Source of the DNA: Thermohalobaculum sp965247385
GTDB taxonomy: Bacteria > Pseudomonadota > Alphaproteobacteria > Rhodobacterales > Rhodobacteraceae
DNA: 64,000 nt
Direction: 5' to 3'
Assembly: GCA_965247385.1 (NCBI GenBank)
Contig: CBDFHG010000007.1
Span: forward strand, 1,178,001-1,242,000
The translations under genes were made by a program, and so were the position numbers. The notes below the pieces were generated by a model, which saw nothing but the letters and a program-made list of their open reading frames with translations, had not been told where the DNA came from and did not search any database. This document shows, piece by piece, positions 26,901-36,064 of this stretch. Numbering within the stretch: the stretch's first letter is position 1; every line of letters begins with the position of its first letter.

Positions 26901-29502
26901 AATCCGAGCAGCGGTTCATCCCCGCGTGGGCGGGGAACACTAGACGGCACGTGCGCCAGTGAGGGGGCAATACGGTTCATCCCCGCGTGGGCGGGGAACA
27001 CCCCTCTCCCGCTATAGTATAGTGCCAATTAATCGGTTCATCCCCGCGTGGGCGGGGAACACGTGAATAGATGCCTGATGCGTATGAGCATCTACGGTTC
27101 ATCCCCGCGTGGGCGGGGAACACAACGCGGGATCCAGCACGTTGTCCCGCGCCCACGGTTCATCCCCGCGTGGGCGGGGAACACTCGCCATGACACCGTT
27201 CTCTTTCATTTTGAAACGGTTCATCCCCGCGTGGGCGGGGAACACCGGAGGTCAGCCAGGGTGATTTTCGACAGGGGCGGTTCATCCCCGCGTGGGCGGG
27301 GAACACCGCGCGCTCGGTGCGCAGATAGACGCTCCACCCGGTTCATCCCCGCGTGGGCGGGGAACACAGCACCCGCACCGCTCGCGTCGGTCAGGACGCC
27401 GGTTCATCCCCGCGTGGGCGGGGAACACATGGTCTTGCGCTTTTCTTTGCGCAATCGCCACGGTTCATCCCCGCGTGGGCGGGGAACACACCCTGGTAAC
27501 AATTCCAGGATTCCATCACCACGGTTCATCCCCGCGTGGGCGGGGAACACCCGTCTACGGACTCAATTTTGACAGCAAGGTGCGGTTCATCCCCGCGTGG
27601 GCGGGGAACACCCGCACGCGCGGCGGCGGGCAACTGGAATGCACGGTTCATCCCCGCGTGGGCGGGGAACACCTCCCAGTGATATTATTATTTCAAGTCT
27701 ACTACGGTTCATCCCCGCGTGGGCGGGGAACACCCGGCACATCCAAATCCGAAAGCTGCCCGTCACGGTTCATCCCCGCGTGGGCGGGGAACACTATCAG
27801 CCGGTCTTTTTGTTCAGCCGGTTCGTCGGTTCATCCCCGCGTGGGCGGGGAACACTTCGGCCAACTTGGCTTCTTCCGCCGCTTCTGCGGTTCATCCCCG
27901 CGTGGGCGGGGAACACCTTGGCACAAAATGCCTCCAGATTCGCGTGATCGGTTCATCCCCGCGTGGGCGGGGAACACTGCGGTAGCGAGCTGATCGCAAT
28001 CCCGAACCGCGGTTCATCCCCGCGTGGGCGGGGAACACGCTACCGACTCGAGCCATCGACTCCGCCGCGTCGGTTCATCCCCGCGTGGGCGGGGAACACT
28101 ACGGCGGAGGCCGAGGCCGCCCGTAGCACGTCGGTTCATCCCCGCGTGGGCGGGGAACACCGCATCGTGCGGCGGCGGGCAACTGGAATGCACGGTTCAT
28201 CCCCGCGTGGGCGGGGAACACAAGTAACGGCAAGTAAAGAGTCCCCCCCTTTACGGTTCATCCCCGCGTGGGCGGGGAACACACTATAGCGGGAGAGGGG
28301 GCGGGAAAGATCTACGGTTCATCCCCGCGTGGGCGGGGAACACGCGCAGATTATCGCGCCAGTAATAACGCCAAGCGGTTCATCCCCGCGTGGGCGGGGA
28401 ACACGCGGCCAGCCTACCGCCAGCACAGGAGTCAGACGGTTCATCCCCGCGTGGGCGGGGAACACCGCGAAACGAGGAGTCTGAAATGACCATGACCCGG
28501 TTCATCCCCGCGTGGGCGGGGAACACGCTGATCGCCGCGACCATCGCCCGGCTAGGCGCGGTTCATCCCCGCGTGGGCGGGGAACACACCTTCGACAACT
28601 TCCAGTTCTTTTGACCGGTCGGTTCATCCCCGCGTGGGCGGGGAACACTACCGACTTCAGCCACTTCAGGATTGATGTTCCGGTTCATCCCCGCGTGGGC
28701 GGGGAACACTAAATAAGGAATTTTATTTATAGAGTAGTAGACGGTTCATCCCCGCGTGGGCGGGGAACACCTCGGCGAGTAAAGGCGGGCTCACTCGATT
28801 GCCGGTTCATCCCCGCGTGGGCGGGGAACACTGCCTGGTGATTATCACCCTACAAAAAGCCTCCGGTTCATCCCCGCGTGGGCGGGGAACACTCGAATCT
28901 CGCTTGTAAAACCGCCAGTTTTTTCGGTTCATCCCCGCGTGGGCGGGGAACACGTTAAGTCTGGATATCAACAAGCTGAAATACACGGTTCATCCCCGCG
29001 TGGGCGGGGAACACATCGGCCACTGTGGCGCGGAGTCGCTGCTCCACGGTTCATCCCCGCGTGGGCGGGGAACACTCGGTAGGTCATGGTCCGTCTCCTC
29101 GATATGGCGGTTCATCCCCGCGTGGGCGGGGAACACGGTGATTTTCGACAGCGGCTTCAACCCGCCGCCGGTTCATCCCCGCGTGGGCGGGGAACACATG
29201 GAGTAGTAGCGGTTTAGGCCATCGGTGATCGGTTCATCCCCGCGTGGGCGGGGAACACAGCGTCACCGTCACCGTCACCGGGCGCGCCGCCGGTTCATCC
29301 CCGCGTGGGCGGGGAACACGAGTAGACCATGGCGGACCACCAATTTTCTCGCGGTTCATCCCCGCGTGGGCGGGGAACACTGCTATACGGCACTGGTCCG
29401 CTCGCAATAATCCGGTTCATCCCCGCGTGGGCGGGGAACACGTCAACATCAAATCGCTGCCCGTTGTCCACCGCGGTTCATCCCCGCGTGGGCGGGGAAC
29501 AC
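20941..29502 (-). CRISPR. Type I-E CRISPR array, 141 repeats and 140 spacers
   Basis: 29-bp repeats, written on the plus strand as CGGTTCATCC...GGGGAACAC, alternate with 32-bp spacers. Repeat starts fall on a strict 61-bp lattice from 20941 to 23442 and again from 23496 to 29474, giving 42 plus 99 repeats. The only irregular spacer is 25 bp (23471-23495). The repeat matches the E. coli type I-E repeat in its reverse complement, so transcription runs on the minus strand and the newest spacers should be near 29.5 kb beside cas2. At least two repeats carry A instead of C as first plus-strand base (22100 and 23198). Several spacer sets are related to one another, and one three-unit block is duplicated. 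Cas6e would cut the transcript in each repeat to give 61-nt crRNAs for Cascade. Confidence 0.98.
23586..23951. repeat. Tandem duplication of three spacer-repeat units
   Basis: The 183-bp block 23586-23768, with spacers starting CTGGGATACAAC, GAATATGTCGCC and ACGGATGCCGTA, is repeated exactly at 23769-23951. Identical order and sequence show duplication by repeat-mediated recombination or slippage rather than independent acquisition. Confidence 0.95.
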
Positions 29503-29591
29503 TCTGGGTTGGAGGTTACTGAAATCACACGAAATTCAATCTGTCAAAAATCCCACCGCAGATTCAGGCGCACATCCGCCCTCTCCGCGAT
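29503..29591 (-). promoter_or_regulatory. CRISPR leader and array promoter region
   Basis: The 89 bp between the last repeat and the cas2 stop is the only space for a leader on the upstream side of the array. On the minus strand it contains TTTTTGACAGATTGAATTTC. TTGACA is a good -35 box, with a weak -10 candidate (around TTTCAGT) about 17 bp further on, close to the first repeat. No clear IHF site of the E. coli kind is seen, so adaptation may use another bending signal or none. The assignment rests on position and repeat orientation. Confidence 0.7.
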
Positions 29592-29882
29592 CTATTCCGG
29601 CGCGCCCCGCGGCGCGAAGCGCACCAGTTTCAGACCGTCGAAATCCTGCGGCATCCGGCGGTTCCGGCCCGCGGTCGAAAAGTCATAGCCCTGATCGGTC
29701 GGGGCCGCCCAGCACATCACCGCGTCGCCCTCGCCGATTGCCGCTGTCACCTGGTCCCAGATCCGTTTGCGCACGCGCCGGGAATAGCGCCCGACATAGA
29801 CCCCGGCGCGGATCTCCAGCAGCCAGGCCGCCAAACGTCCGCGCAGGCGCGGCGGGGCGTTGCTAACCACGATGACCATCAT
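29592..29882 (-). CDS. cas2e: CRISPR-associated protein Cas2, type I-E
   Basis: A 96-residue Cas2e starting MMVIVVSNAPPRLRGRLAAW, the standard N-terminal strand-loop-helix, with EIRAGVYVGRYSRRVRKRIW in the middle. It forms the Cas1-Cas2 integrase that inserts new spacers at the leader end. The gene overlaps cas1 by 20 bp and its stop lies 89 bp from the array, the usual cas2-leader-array order. Confidence 0.96.
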   Translation of the reverse strand: MMVIVVSNAPPRLRGRLAAWLLEIRAGVYVGRYSRRVRKRIWDQVTAAIGEGDAVMCWAAPTDQGYDFSTAGRNRRMPQDFDGLKLVRFAPRGAPE

Positions 29883-30798
29883 CGCCGCTGGTTTCCTCCT
29901 CGAACGGCGGGCCGAGCGCCTCGGGCGCCGGGTCCGGCCTAGCCAGTTCTCCGGCCGACAGCACTTCCTCGATGCCCGGAATGATCTTGCTCAAAAGGCC
30001 GGTCTTGCGAAACGCATCGCGGCAGGCCAGCCGTACCGCGCGTTCCGGGACCATGTCGAGCTGTCCGGTCTGCACCTTCGCGGCGACGCGGAACGCCTCG
30101 GGCACCACTGTGTCGAGCTTCCAGATATCGGCGATGTCATAGACAAAGCTGCGCGGCTTGCCGGTGTGCAGAAATCCGATCGCCGGCGCATAGCCAGCGG
30201 CCAGGACCGCCGCCTCGGTCAGGCCGTGCAGACATGCGGTCGCCGCCGACAGGCAGCGGTTGGCCGCATCCGCGCTGTCCCAGTCGCCGGGGTCGTACTT
30301 GCGCCGCGTCCAACGCACCCCGAAGCGGTTCGCCAAAAGCTGGTAGGCATGGCGCACCCGCTGCCCCTCGATCCCGCGCAGTTGCGCGATGGATCGTTTC
30401 GCCGGCGGTTCCTCGCTGAACCGCAGAGCATACATCTTGCGCACCACGCGCCGCCGGGCTGCGGGATCGAGCGCGATCTGCGCCTGCCACAGCAGATGAT
30501 CGGACCGCGCCCCGCCCGGCTGACCGGCAGAATAGAGCCGCACGCCGCCCTCGCCCACCCAAGTGACAAGCGTGCCGGTCCGTCCCGCCAGCGCCACCGC
30601 GGCATGGCTGATCCGGGCGCCGGGTTCCAGCATCAGACAGGCAATGCCGCCTACGGGGATATGGGTGCGATTGCCTTCGGCGTCGATGGCCACGAAGGCG
30701 CCGTCTTTCACGTCGATCTGCGCCCGCTCGATAAACACCATCGCCGCCCGTTCTTTCAGCGGAATCGGCTTTGGCGGCGGCAGGCTGGGCAGGCTCAT
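29863..30798 (-). CDS. cas1e: CRISPR-associated integrase Cas1, type I-E
   Basis: A 311-residue Cas1e. Active-site residues are Glu144 (RGIEGQRVRHAYQ), His211 (IGFLHTGKPRSF), Asp221 and Asp224 (VYDIADIWK), matching E141, H208, D218 and D221 of E. coli Cas1. The C-terminus has a proline- and acid-rich tail typical of I-E Cas1. The adaptation module therefore looks intact. It starts 10 bp after cas6e ends, so the whole cas8e-cas2 run is probably one transcript. Confidence 0.97.
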   Translation of the reverse strand: MSLPSLPPPKPIPLKERAAMVFIERAQIDVKDGAFVAIDAEGNRTHIPVGGIACLMLEPGARISHAAVALAGRTGTLVTWVGEGGVRLYSAGQPGGARSDHLLWQAQIALDPAARRRVVRKMYALRFSEEPPAKRSIAQLRGIEGQRVRHAYQLLANRFGVRWTRRKYDPGDWDSADAANRCLSAATACLHGLTEAAVLAAGYAPAIGFLHTGKPRSFVYDIADIWKLDTVVPEAFRVAAKVQTGQLDMVPERAVRLACRDAFRKTGLLSKIIPGIEEVLSAGELARPDPAPEALGPPFEEETSGDDGHRG

Positions 30799-30808
30799 TC
30801 CTCGCCCC

Positions 30809-31486
30809 TCACAGCGCCCGGCGGATCAGCATCAATCCGCAGCCCCAGGCCTTGGCGCGGCCAAACCCCAACTCCAGCGCGGGCAGAAACTCCGCCGGAT
30901 CGGTCACCTCGATCAGCCCGGTCAACTCCAATATACCAAAGGTCGTGCCCTGCCGCCGCGTGCGCCCCAACTCCAGCGTGGAATAGCCCTCGGCCACAAT
31001 CCGGCGCGCGGCAAAGCCCTTCACCGCTCCCTGCCGTTCCAGCCAGGCTTCGGCGGCAGTCTGCACCAGTTCCCGCCGCGCGTCGGCGCGCTCCGACCCC
31101 GGTGGTACCGATTTCAACAGATCCATGACCACATCCACCCGCTGGCTCTTGCGCGGCCCGATACGGCGGGCGCGGGTGGCGTTGGTGCGCAACGTGAACT
31201 GCAACCGGTCGCCCGTCGCCAAGTCGGGTTCAAAGGTCTTGATGGCATGGGGCGTGAACAACTCGTTCGTCTGCGGCGGCCGGGCCGACAGAGTATAGAA
31301 CCGCCCCTTCCCGTCATAACGCCAGAGGAAATCCCGGTCCCGCGCGCGGCTGTCGGAAAACACTGACCAGATCAGCCGGTGATGGGCATCCGCCGCCTGC
31401 TCCGGCGCTTCCGGATTGATGAGCGGCATCAATGCACTGGCACGCGCCTCGCGGTTCAGCGTCAGGCGCGAGAAATAGAGCGTCAT
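30809..31486 (-). CDS. cas6e: crRNA endonuclease Cas6e (CasE, Cse3)
   Basis: A 225-residue Cas6e/Cse3. It has two ferredoxin-like folds, the HHRLIW segment near residues 35-40 in the place of the family's catalytic histidine region, and the C-terminal glycine-rich loop (LGFGRAKAWGCGLMLIRR). It cuts the long transcript at the base of each repeat hairpin and stays on the crRNA in Cascade. The stem-forming part of the repeat (CCCCGC...GCGGGG) is conserved in every repeat I read. The gene overlaps cas5e by 4 bp. Confidence 0.95.
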   Translation of the reverse strand: MTLYFSRLTLNREARASALMPLINPEAPEQAADAHHRLIWSVFSDSRARDRDFLWRYDGKGRFYTLSARPPQTNELFTPHAIKTFEPDLATGDRLQFTLRTNATRARRIGPRKSQRVDVVMDLLKSVPPGSERADARRELVQTAAEAWLERQGAVKGFAARRIVAEGYSTLELGRTRRQGTTFGILELTGLIEVTDPAEFLPALELGFGRAKAWGCGLMLIRRAL

Positions 31487-32172
31487 GCGCTGCCCTCCGG
31501 GTGGTGGATGTGGACTGTCCGTTGCCCGAAGTGCCAGGTGCCGCGGTCCAGCGGGTCGTCCCAGCGGGTTTCTGTCCGCCCCAGTCCCAACGGCACATCC
31601 GAGGCCACCAATAGCGGTTTCGCCGGATCGAGAGCTAGGAACGCTGGCAGCCGGACCTGCGTCAGCGCCGCCAGTGGGTCCTCTGCCGCAACGACAGCCG
31701 GGGCCATCGGTGCGCTCAGCGGGCAGCTCTTGCGGCCCAGATAGGGCACGAAGGCGGGCCGGTCCAGCGCCTCTGCCAGCGTCGCCCCGTCACCGCCCCA
31801 AACCGCCACACCGAAGGCGCAGTCCGAACGGTAATCGCGCTTGGTGATCAGCCCATTGTCACTGCGTAGAAGCGCCGCAACCGCATCTCGCCGCGAGGCG
31901 GGCCGTTTGATCCGCGCCGCAGGCACCGTCTGCACCGTGTGAAAATCCCGCCAGCTGGTGGTTTCCGTCAGCACCGACACCGCTGTCTGCCAGCGCGCCA
32001 GCGCCGCCTGCCCCTCGCGGTCGTCCCGCCGCACCCCCAGCGCCGCACCCACCAGCCCCAGAATCGCCGAACGCCCAGGCCAAGGGTGCAACGACCCGCG
32101 CCGCTCGTGCCCGGCCAGATCTCCGAATGCCCCCATCGGCGCGACCAACGAGAAGATGACGAACTCAGGCAC
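31483..32172 (-). CDS. cas5e: Cascade subunit Cas5e (CasD)
   Basis: A 229-residue Cas5e starting MPEFVIFSLVAPMGAFGDLA, the family N-terminal strand that contacts the crRNA 5' handle, with PFLGRKSCPLS-like sequence VPYLGRKSCPLSAPM near residue 150. It caps the 5' end of the crRNA next to Cas8e. It overlaps cas7e by 8 bp and cas6e by 4 bp. Confidence 0.95.
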   Translation of the reverse strand: MPEFVIFSLVAPMGAFGDLAGHERRGSLHPWPGRSAILGLVGAALGVRRDDREGQAALARWQTAVSVLTETTSWRDFHTVQTVPAARIKRPASRRDAVAALLRSDNGLITKRDYRSDCAFGVAVWGGDGATLAEALDRPAFVPYLGRKSCPLSAPMAPAVVAAEDPLAALTQVRLPAFLALDPAKPLLVASDVPLGLGRTETRWDDPLDRGTWHFGQRTVHIHHPEGSA

Positions 32173-33235
32173 CGGTCACGGACCGGATGGCGAATGCCTT
32201 GATCTCAGCCAAACTGCCTTGCCCGGTCGGCACGTTCATCACCTCGGTTACCTCGGTGCAGACGCCATAGGCCCGGTCCATCTGATCCGCTGTGGCCTCC
32301 AGAGCGGAAATCGAAGCGCCCAGCAGATCGGCATCCTCCACCGGTTTGAAAAACGCCCCGGCCAGCGAACGCGGCTGCCTGTCGCCGCATTCGGCCCGCA
32401 CGTAGCTGGCGAACGTCTGATGCCCGAAACTGTTGCGCTTGCCCGACGGTGTCGCGGTGGCCAGCGCCGCCGCAAGCGCCCCGGCGCCGCGGCCCGCCAG
32501 CGCCGCGTCGCCGCCGAGGTTTTCTGTCAGCAGCCCGGCATCGACGCAGGCGTAAGTATAGAACACGCCAGACCCAAAACCCGCGTAGCCGACAAACCCC
32601 GCGCCCGCGTCTTCCGACGGGTGCTTCAGATCATCGACTGCGGTGTAGAAATCATCCTCCACCAGCGCCCGGTGGGTGGTCAGCGCATGGCTGACCTGCA
32701 CCGCCGCCTCGCGGTTGAATTTCGGGTCGTCGGCCAGCATCCGGCCGAACATCGCCACATCCACCGCGCCGTCGGCAGTGCGCAGCACCAGCTCTTTCAG
32801 ATCAGCGTTGGCCGGCAGCTTTTCCCCAGCCAGCGCCTTCCGCGCCAGTTCCAGCGCGCACTCCCGTTCGTCGGGCGAGATAAAAGCCAGCTGCCGGGTA
32901 CGTATCTTGCCGTCCCTGAACGCCTTGTCGTCTATCTTGCCGAAGACATCCGCTACATCCTTCGCAATCTCAGCCGCGCGGTCCGCGCTGGCACCAGCTT
33001 GCTTCAGCGCATCCCGGATCACCTCGCCGATCCGCTGAGTCCGATCGCCCATCTTACCCTTCAGATCGTCCTGCATCACATCCGACAGCCGCGCCGCCCG
33101 CTTCAGCGCCTGGCTCGACAAGCGCAATCTCACCGCGCCGCCGTAGGTGGCCGATTTCGGGCGCCCCAAATCATCGCGGTTGGGGTTCGATAGCGGATAG
33201 ACGGTCAGGTAATGCAATTGCAGAAAACGGCTCAT
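32165..33235 (-). CDS. cas7e: Cascade backbone subunit Cas7e (CasC, Cse4)
   Basis: A 356-residue Cas7e starting MSRFLQLHYLTVYPLSNPNR and followed by RLSSQALKRAARLS, the conserved first helix of the family. Six copies form the crRNA-holding filament of type I-E Cascade. Length and order are standard, and it overlaps cse2 by 4 bp. Confidence 0.96.
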   Translation of the reverse strand: MSRFLQLHYLTVYPLSNPNRDDLGRPKSATYGGAVRLRLSSQALKRAARLSDVMQDDLKGKMGDRTQRIGEVIRDALKQAGASADRAAEIAKDVADVFGKIDDKAFRDGKIRTRQLAFISPDERECALELARKALAGEKLPANADLKELVLRTADGAVDVAMFGRMLADDPKFNREAAVQVSHALTTHRALVEDDFYTAVDDLKHPSEDAGAGFVGYAGFGSGVFYTYACVDAGLLTENLGGDAALAGRGAGALAAALATATPSGKRNSFGHQTFASYVRAECGDRQPRSLAGAFFKPVEDADLLGASISALEATADQMDRAYGVCTEVTEVMNVPTGQGSLAEIKAFAIRSVTGA

Positions 33236-33756
33236 GTTTCTTCCTCCTCGGAATGTGGTTTGGCATCGGATGCGTCGTAATAATCAAAGCACCAGTCAAC
33301 GCGGGTCTTGTCAGTCCACCAGTAGAGGTCATTAGCCAGCGCCCGGACATTCGCCCCGCCGTCTATGATCGCGAGCGCCCGGACCAGCGGCCACAGCAAC
33401 GCACGCGGTGACCGGGCCCGGATCAGCGCATCAAAACGCAACCCCGACAGGGGTTTGGGCTTCCCTGCACCGAACTTGCGGGCCACGGATGCACCGTTGC
33501 CTTTTTTCACATGCGCCAGCGCAACGGCGATCAACGCCAGCCGGTCCGGCCCGTCAGGCCGGCGCCGCAAGTCGCACCCCGCCGCGGCCAGCGACCGGTT
33601 CAAGTCATGGGTCGCGGAAACCCCCAGTGCCGCCAGCGGCGTATCGGCCCGGCGCAACTCTGCCCGAGTCTTTCGTGCCGGGCCGGTGTCTGCTGCGATA
33701 GCCCGCTTCCACCAACCGGCACAAATCTCTCCCACATCGGGGCCTCGGTCACTCAT
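33232..33756 (-). CDS. cse2: Cascade small subunit Cse2 (Cas11e, CasB)
   Basis: A 174-residue all-helical Cse2. FARKFGAGKPKPLSGLRFDA is the part nearest the known family core, preceded by conserved arginines (ETRAELRRADTPLA-like segment TRAELRRADTPLAAL). Two copies form the belly of Cascade and stabilise the non-target strand. It overlaps cas8e and cas7e by 4 bp each. Confidence 0.92.
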   Translation of the reverse strand: MSDRGPDVGEICAGWWKRAIAADTGPARKTRAELRRADTPLAALGVSATHDLNRSLAAAGCDLRRRPDGPDRLALIAVALAHVKKGNGASVARKFGAGKPKPLSGLRFDALIRARSPRALLWPLVRALAIIDGGANVRALANDLYWWTDKTRVDWCFDYYDASDAKPHSEEEET

Positions 33757-35228
33757 GCCGCGTCCTTCCCGCGTTTCGCCGGCAGCTTCAGCTCCAGCGC
33801 GTTGTAGATTTTTTTGGCAAAGCGCTCGTATCCTTGGAACCCAAGGACCAGCTTCTTGCGCGCATTGACCGCCATTTCGCGGCGGCTTACTTGGAGGTCC
33901 GCCAACCCCGGCATCACCGCCGCGTCAAACAGCGGCAAGGCTGCCCGGCGCAGGGTGTCCAGCCAGCCCTCCGGGTCCGCATCTCCATCGGCAGACAGCC
34001 GCCGCAGCGCCGTTTCAAAGGCGTTTTGCGTGCCCTCGAAAAACGCCTCCCGCGCCGCGTTTGCCGCACCCTTCCCAGTGCCGCCTTCCCCCAAGCCGTC
34101 ACGCACGCAGACCTCCAGCGCATAGCCCACCTGCTCTGCGGCCTCGACCATCCGGCAGGCCATCCGGTTGCCCGCCTCGCTCAACGGAAATACCGGTTGT
34201 TCCGACCAGAGGAAATCAAGCGGGTTCATAGTACGCATCGCCCAGCCCGCGACGATCAGGTTTACTTTCGCCGCGTCAAACAACGTCATGTATTTGTGCA
34301 GGTTTTGTGGCCTGCGGTCCTTGTCGTTCTGCAATATCACCCCGCGCCAGTTGCAATAGCCGAACAGACCCGGCTTGGCGTGGCACGGCAGGAATTCTCC
34401 ATCAACCGAGCGATAATATGGCGACAGGTAATGCGTCCAATCGGCGTAATTCGTGCCATGAGTCCACTGGATCACACCGGTGACCGCATCACCCTCGCTC
34501 ACCAGCCGCAACCGGCGCGGCTGGCCGAAGAACATTTCGGGGTCGGGATATTGGTCATAGTCGTCATCCGGCACTTTCACCTGCCCTTTTTCCGAGGTTA
34601 CCGTCGGGCGCATCCAGGGCAGCGCATCAAGCACGTCCGCCGCCAGAGATTCACCGTCCGGCACATTGGCCCAGATCAGCGGCCAGAGCCCCTGCCCTTC
34701 GGGCCTAATCAGCGTCACCATCGGCCCGCCGCCCCGCATCGAAGTCCGGTTGCCGCTCCCGCCCTGGGGCGCGAAGGCCTGCAGCGTATAAAGCGCCATG
34801 GCCGCCAGCGGCAACGGCAGGCGCCTATACCGCGACCGGCGCACCATCAGGTCGGCGTTATCCTTGGCTGTCTTGCGCGCTGCACTGTCGATGAAGAGCA
34901 TGTCCGGTGGTTTAGCATCGCCTTCCAATTTTGAGTAATCTTGCAGAAATCGCGGCCCGTCTCCCAGCAGGTTGAACGCCGGTGCCAGCGGCTCCATTGC
35001 GGCCCGCAAGGCAGGCTGACCCGGCGGCACCATCCGGTCGTCGATCCCGCGCGGCGGATGCGCCAGATAGGTCAGGCCGATCAGCAACTCCAGACAGGCC
35101 AGATTGAGATCGGGCCGCGGCCAGTTCAGGCGGAGTACATCCGGTTCAGCCATCTGATCGGGGCGAATGATGTCAGGGCCAGAGGCGCGCAGGACGGGAA
35201 TCCAAGGGTCGGAAATGAGATTTAGCAT
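33753..35228 (-). CDS. cas8e: Cascade large subunit Cas8e (Cse1, CasA)
   Basis: A 491-residue Cse1 with the typical start MLNLISDPWIPVLRASG. It recognises the PAM and recruits Cas3. A ribosome-binding stretch (GGGAGGGAAGGA) lies about 7 bp before the ATG. Only 60 bp separate the start from an IS66 derivative that splits this gene from cas3, so the Cascade-adaptation operon either has its own promoter in those 60 bp, uses one in the IS, or depends on readthrough. Confidence 0.94.
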   Translation of the reverse strand: MLNLISDPWIPVLRASGPDIIRPDQMAEPDVLRLNWPRPDLNLACLELLIGLTYLAHPPRGIDDRMVPPGQPALRAAMEPLAPAFNLLGDGPRFLQDYSKLEGDAKPPDMLFIDSAARKTAKDNADLMVRRSRYRRLPLPLAAMALYTLQAFAPQGGSGNRTSMRGGGPMVTLIRPEGQGLWPLIWANVPDGESLAADVLDALPWMRPTVTSEKGQVKVPDDDYDQYPDPEMFFGQPRRLRLVSEGDAVTGVIQWTHGTNYADWTHYLSPYYRSVDGEFLPCHAKPGLFGYCNWRGVILQNDKDRRPQNLHKYMTLFDAAKVNLIVAGWAMRTMNPLDFLWSEQPVFPLSEAGNRMACRMVEAAEQVGYALEVCVRDGLGEGGTGKGAANAAREAFFEGTQNAFETALRRLSADGDADPEGWLDTLRRAALPLFDAAVMPGLADLQVSRREMAVNARKKLVLGFQGYERFAKKIYNALELKLPAKRGKDAA

Positions 35229-35288
35229 GAATATTCCTTCCCTCCCTCACCGTCTATCGTACCTCCCACGTGGATAGGAAACTTACTT

Positions 35289-36023
35289 GTAACTGCCCAG
35301 GTACGGATTTGGAATAGTTTTCTTGCACCAAGGGTCGCGCAGTGATTCATCTGTTTTGTGACCGTGTCAAATCCTTCTGACCTGTTTGTTTCCGCACGGG
35401 TCTTTGAAGACCTGAAGCTGGAGTATGCGCGTTTGCGGTCGGCTTATGAAGCTCAGCAACAAACGAATGCACGCCATGTGGCGCGGATTGAAGATCTGGA
35501 GCGTCGCCTCAGCTTGAACAGCAGCAACATCAGCAAGCCGCCTTCAAGCGACGGGCTAAAGAAGCCCAGGGCTGAACCCCGGACCAAAAGTCTGCGGGGA
35601 AAGTCCGGCAATAAACCAGGCGGGCAGAAGGGCCACAAGGGCGGTACCCGTTGCCAAACGGCTGATCCTGCCCATGTTGAAGATCACTTTCTGCCTGTCT
35701 GCGGGCCGTGTGGCTCCGCCCTGTCGTCAGCGATGGCCGAGAGCCACGCCGCACGGCAGGTGTTTGACCTGCCCGGGCCACAGCCCCTGGCGACAACCGA
35801 ACACCGGGCGCATATCTGCCTTTGCGGCCACTGTGGAGAGACAACCAGGGCGGCGTTTCCTCTGAAAGTAAGGGCACCCGTGCAGTACGGGATTTCGCTA
35901 CCCTGCGCAGCGTCATCACAACGGCTCGAAAACAAGGATGGAACATCATCGAAACCTTGATGAAACCAGATGACCAGATTATCGCAACCCTGAAATACCC
36001 CTGAAAACAACCTGGGCAGTTAC
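35289..36023 (+). mobile_element. IS66-family internal-deletion derivative between cas3 and cas8e
   Basis: 735 bp with terminal repeats GTAACTGCCCAGGT (35289-35302) and its inverse ACCTGGGCAGTTAC (36010-36023). It is flanked by an exact 8-bp duplication, ACTTACTT (35281-35288 and 36024-36031), the size IS66 makes. It encodes only the two ends of a transposase. The clean duplication shows it arrived by transposition in a single event and has not rearranged since. It sits opposite in strand to the cas operon. Confidence 0.92.
35358..36004 (+). pseudogene. IS66-family transposase with the catalytic core deleted
   Basis: The first ~175 codons give the coiled-coil region and zinc-binding part of an IS66 transposase (LNSSNISKPPSSDGLKKP, then PGGQKGHKGGTR and CGPCGSAL). 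This joins, out of frame, a C-terminal tail of about 38 residues (DFATLRSVITTARKQGWNII, then TLMKPDDQIIATLKYP). The whole DDE domain is missing, so the element can move only if a related full-length transposase acts on its ends. Confidence 0.85.
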
Positions 36024-36064
36024 ACTTACTTTCCAACTCTTCAGCCTCTATTGGCTCATACCCT

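Noticed and set aside
20941..29502. Array leader at the IS66 side (20.9 kb)
   Set aside because: Repeat orientation and the cas2-adjacent gap at 29503-29591 place the leader at the other end. The IS66 side has only 31 bp before the IS.
21219..29522. Dozens of plus-strand ORFs with repeated peptides such as RFIPAWAGNT, VHPRVGGEH and GSSPRGRGT
   Set aside because: They are translations of the CRISPR repeat in three frames and of spacers. The 61-bp period and lack of start signals show they are not genes.
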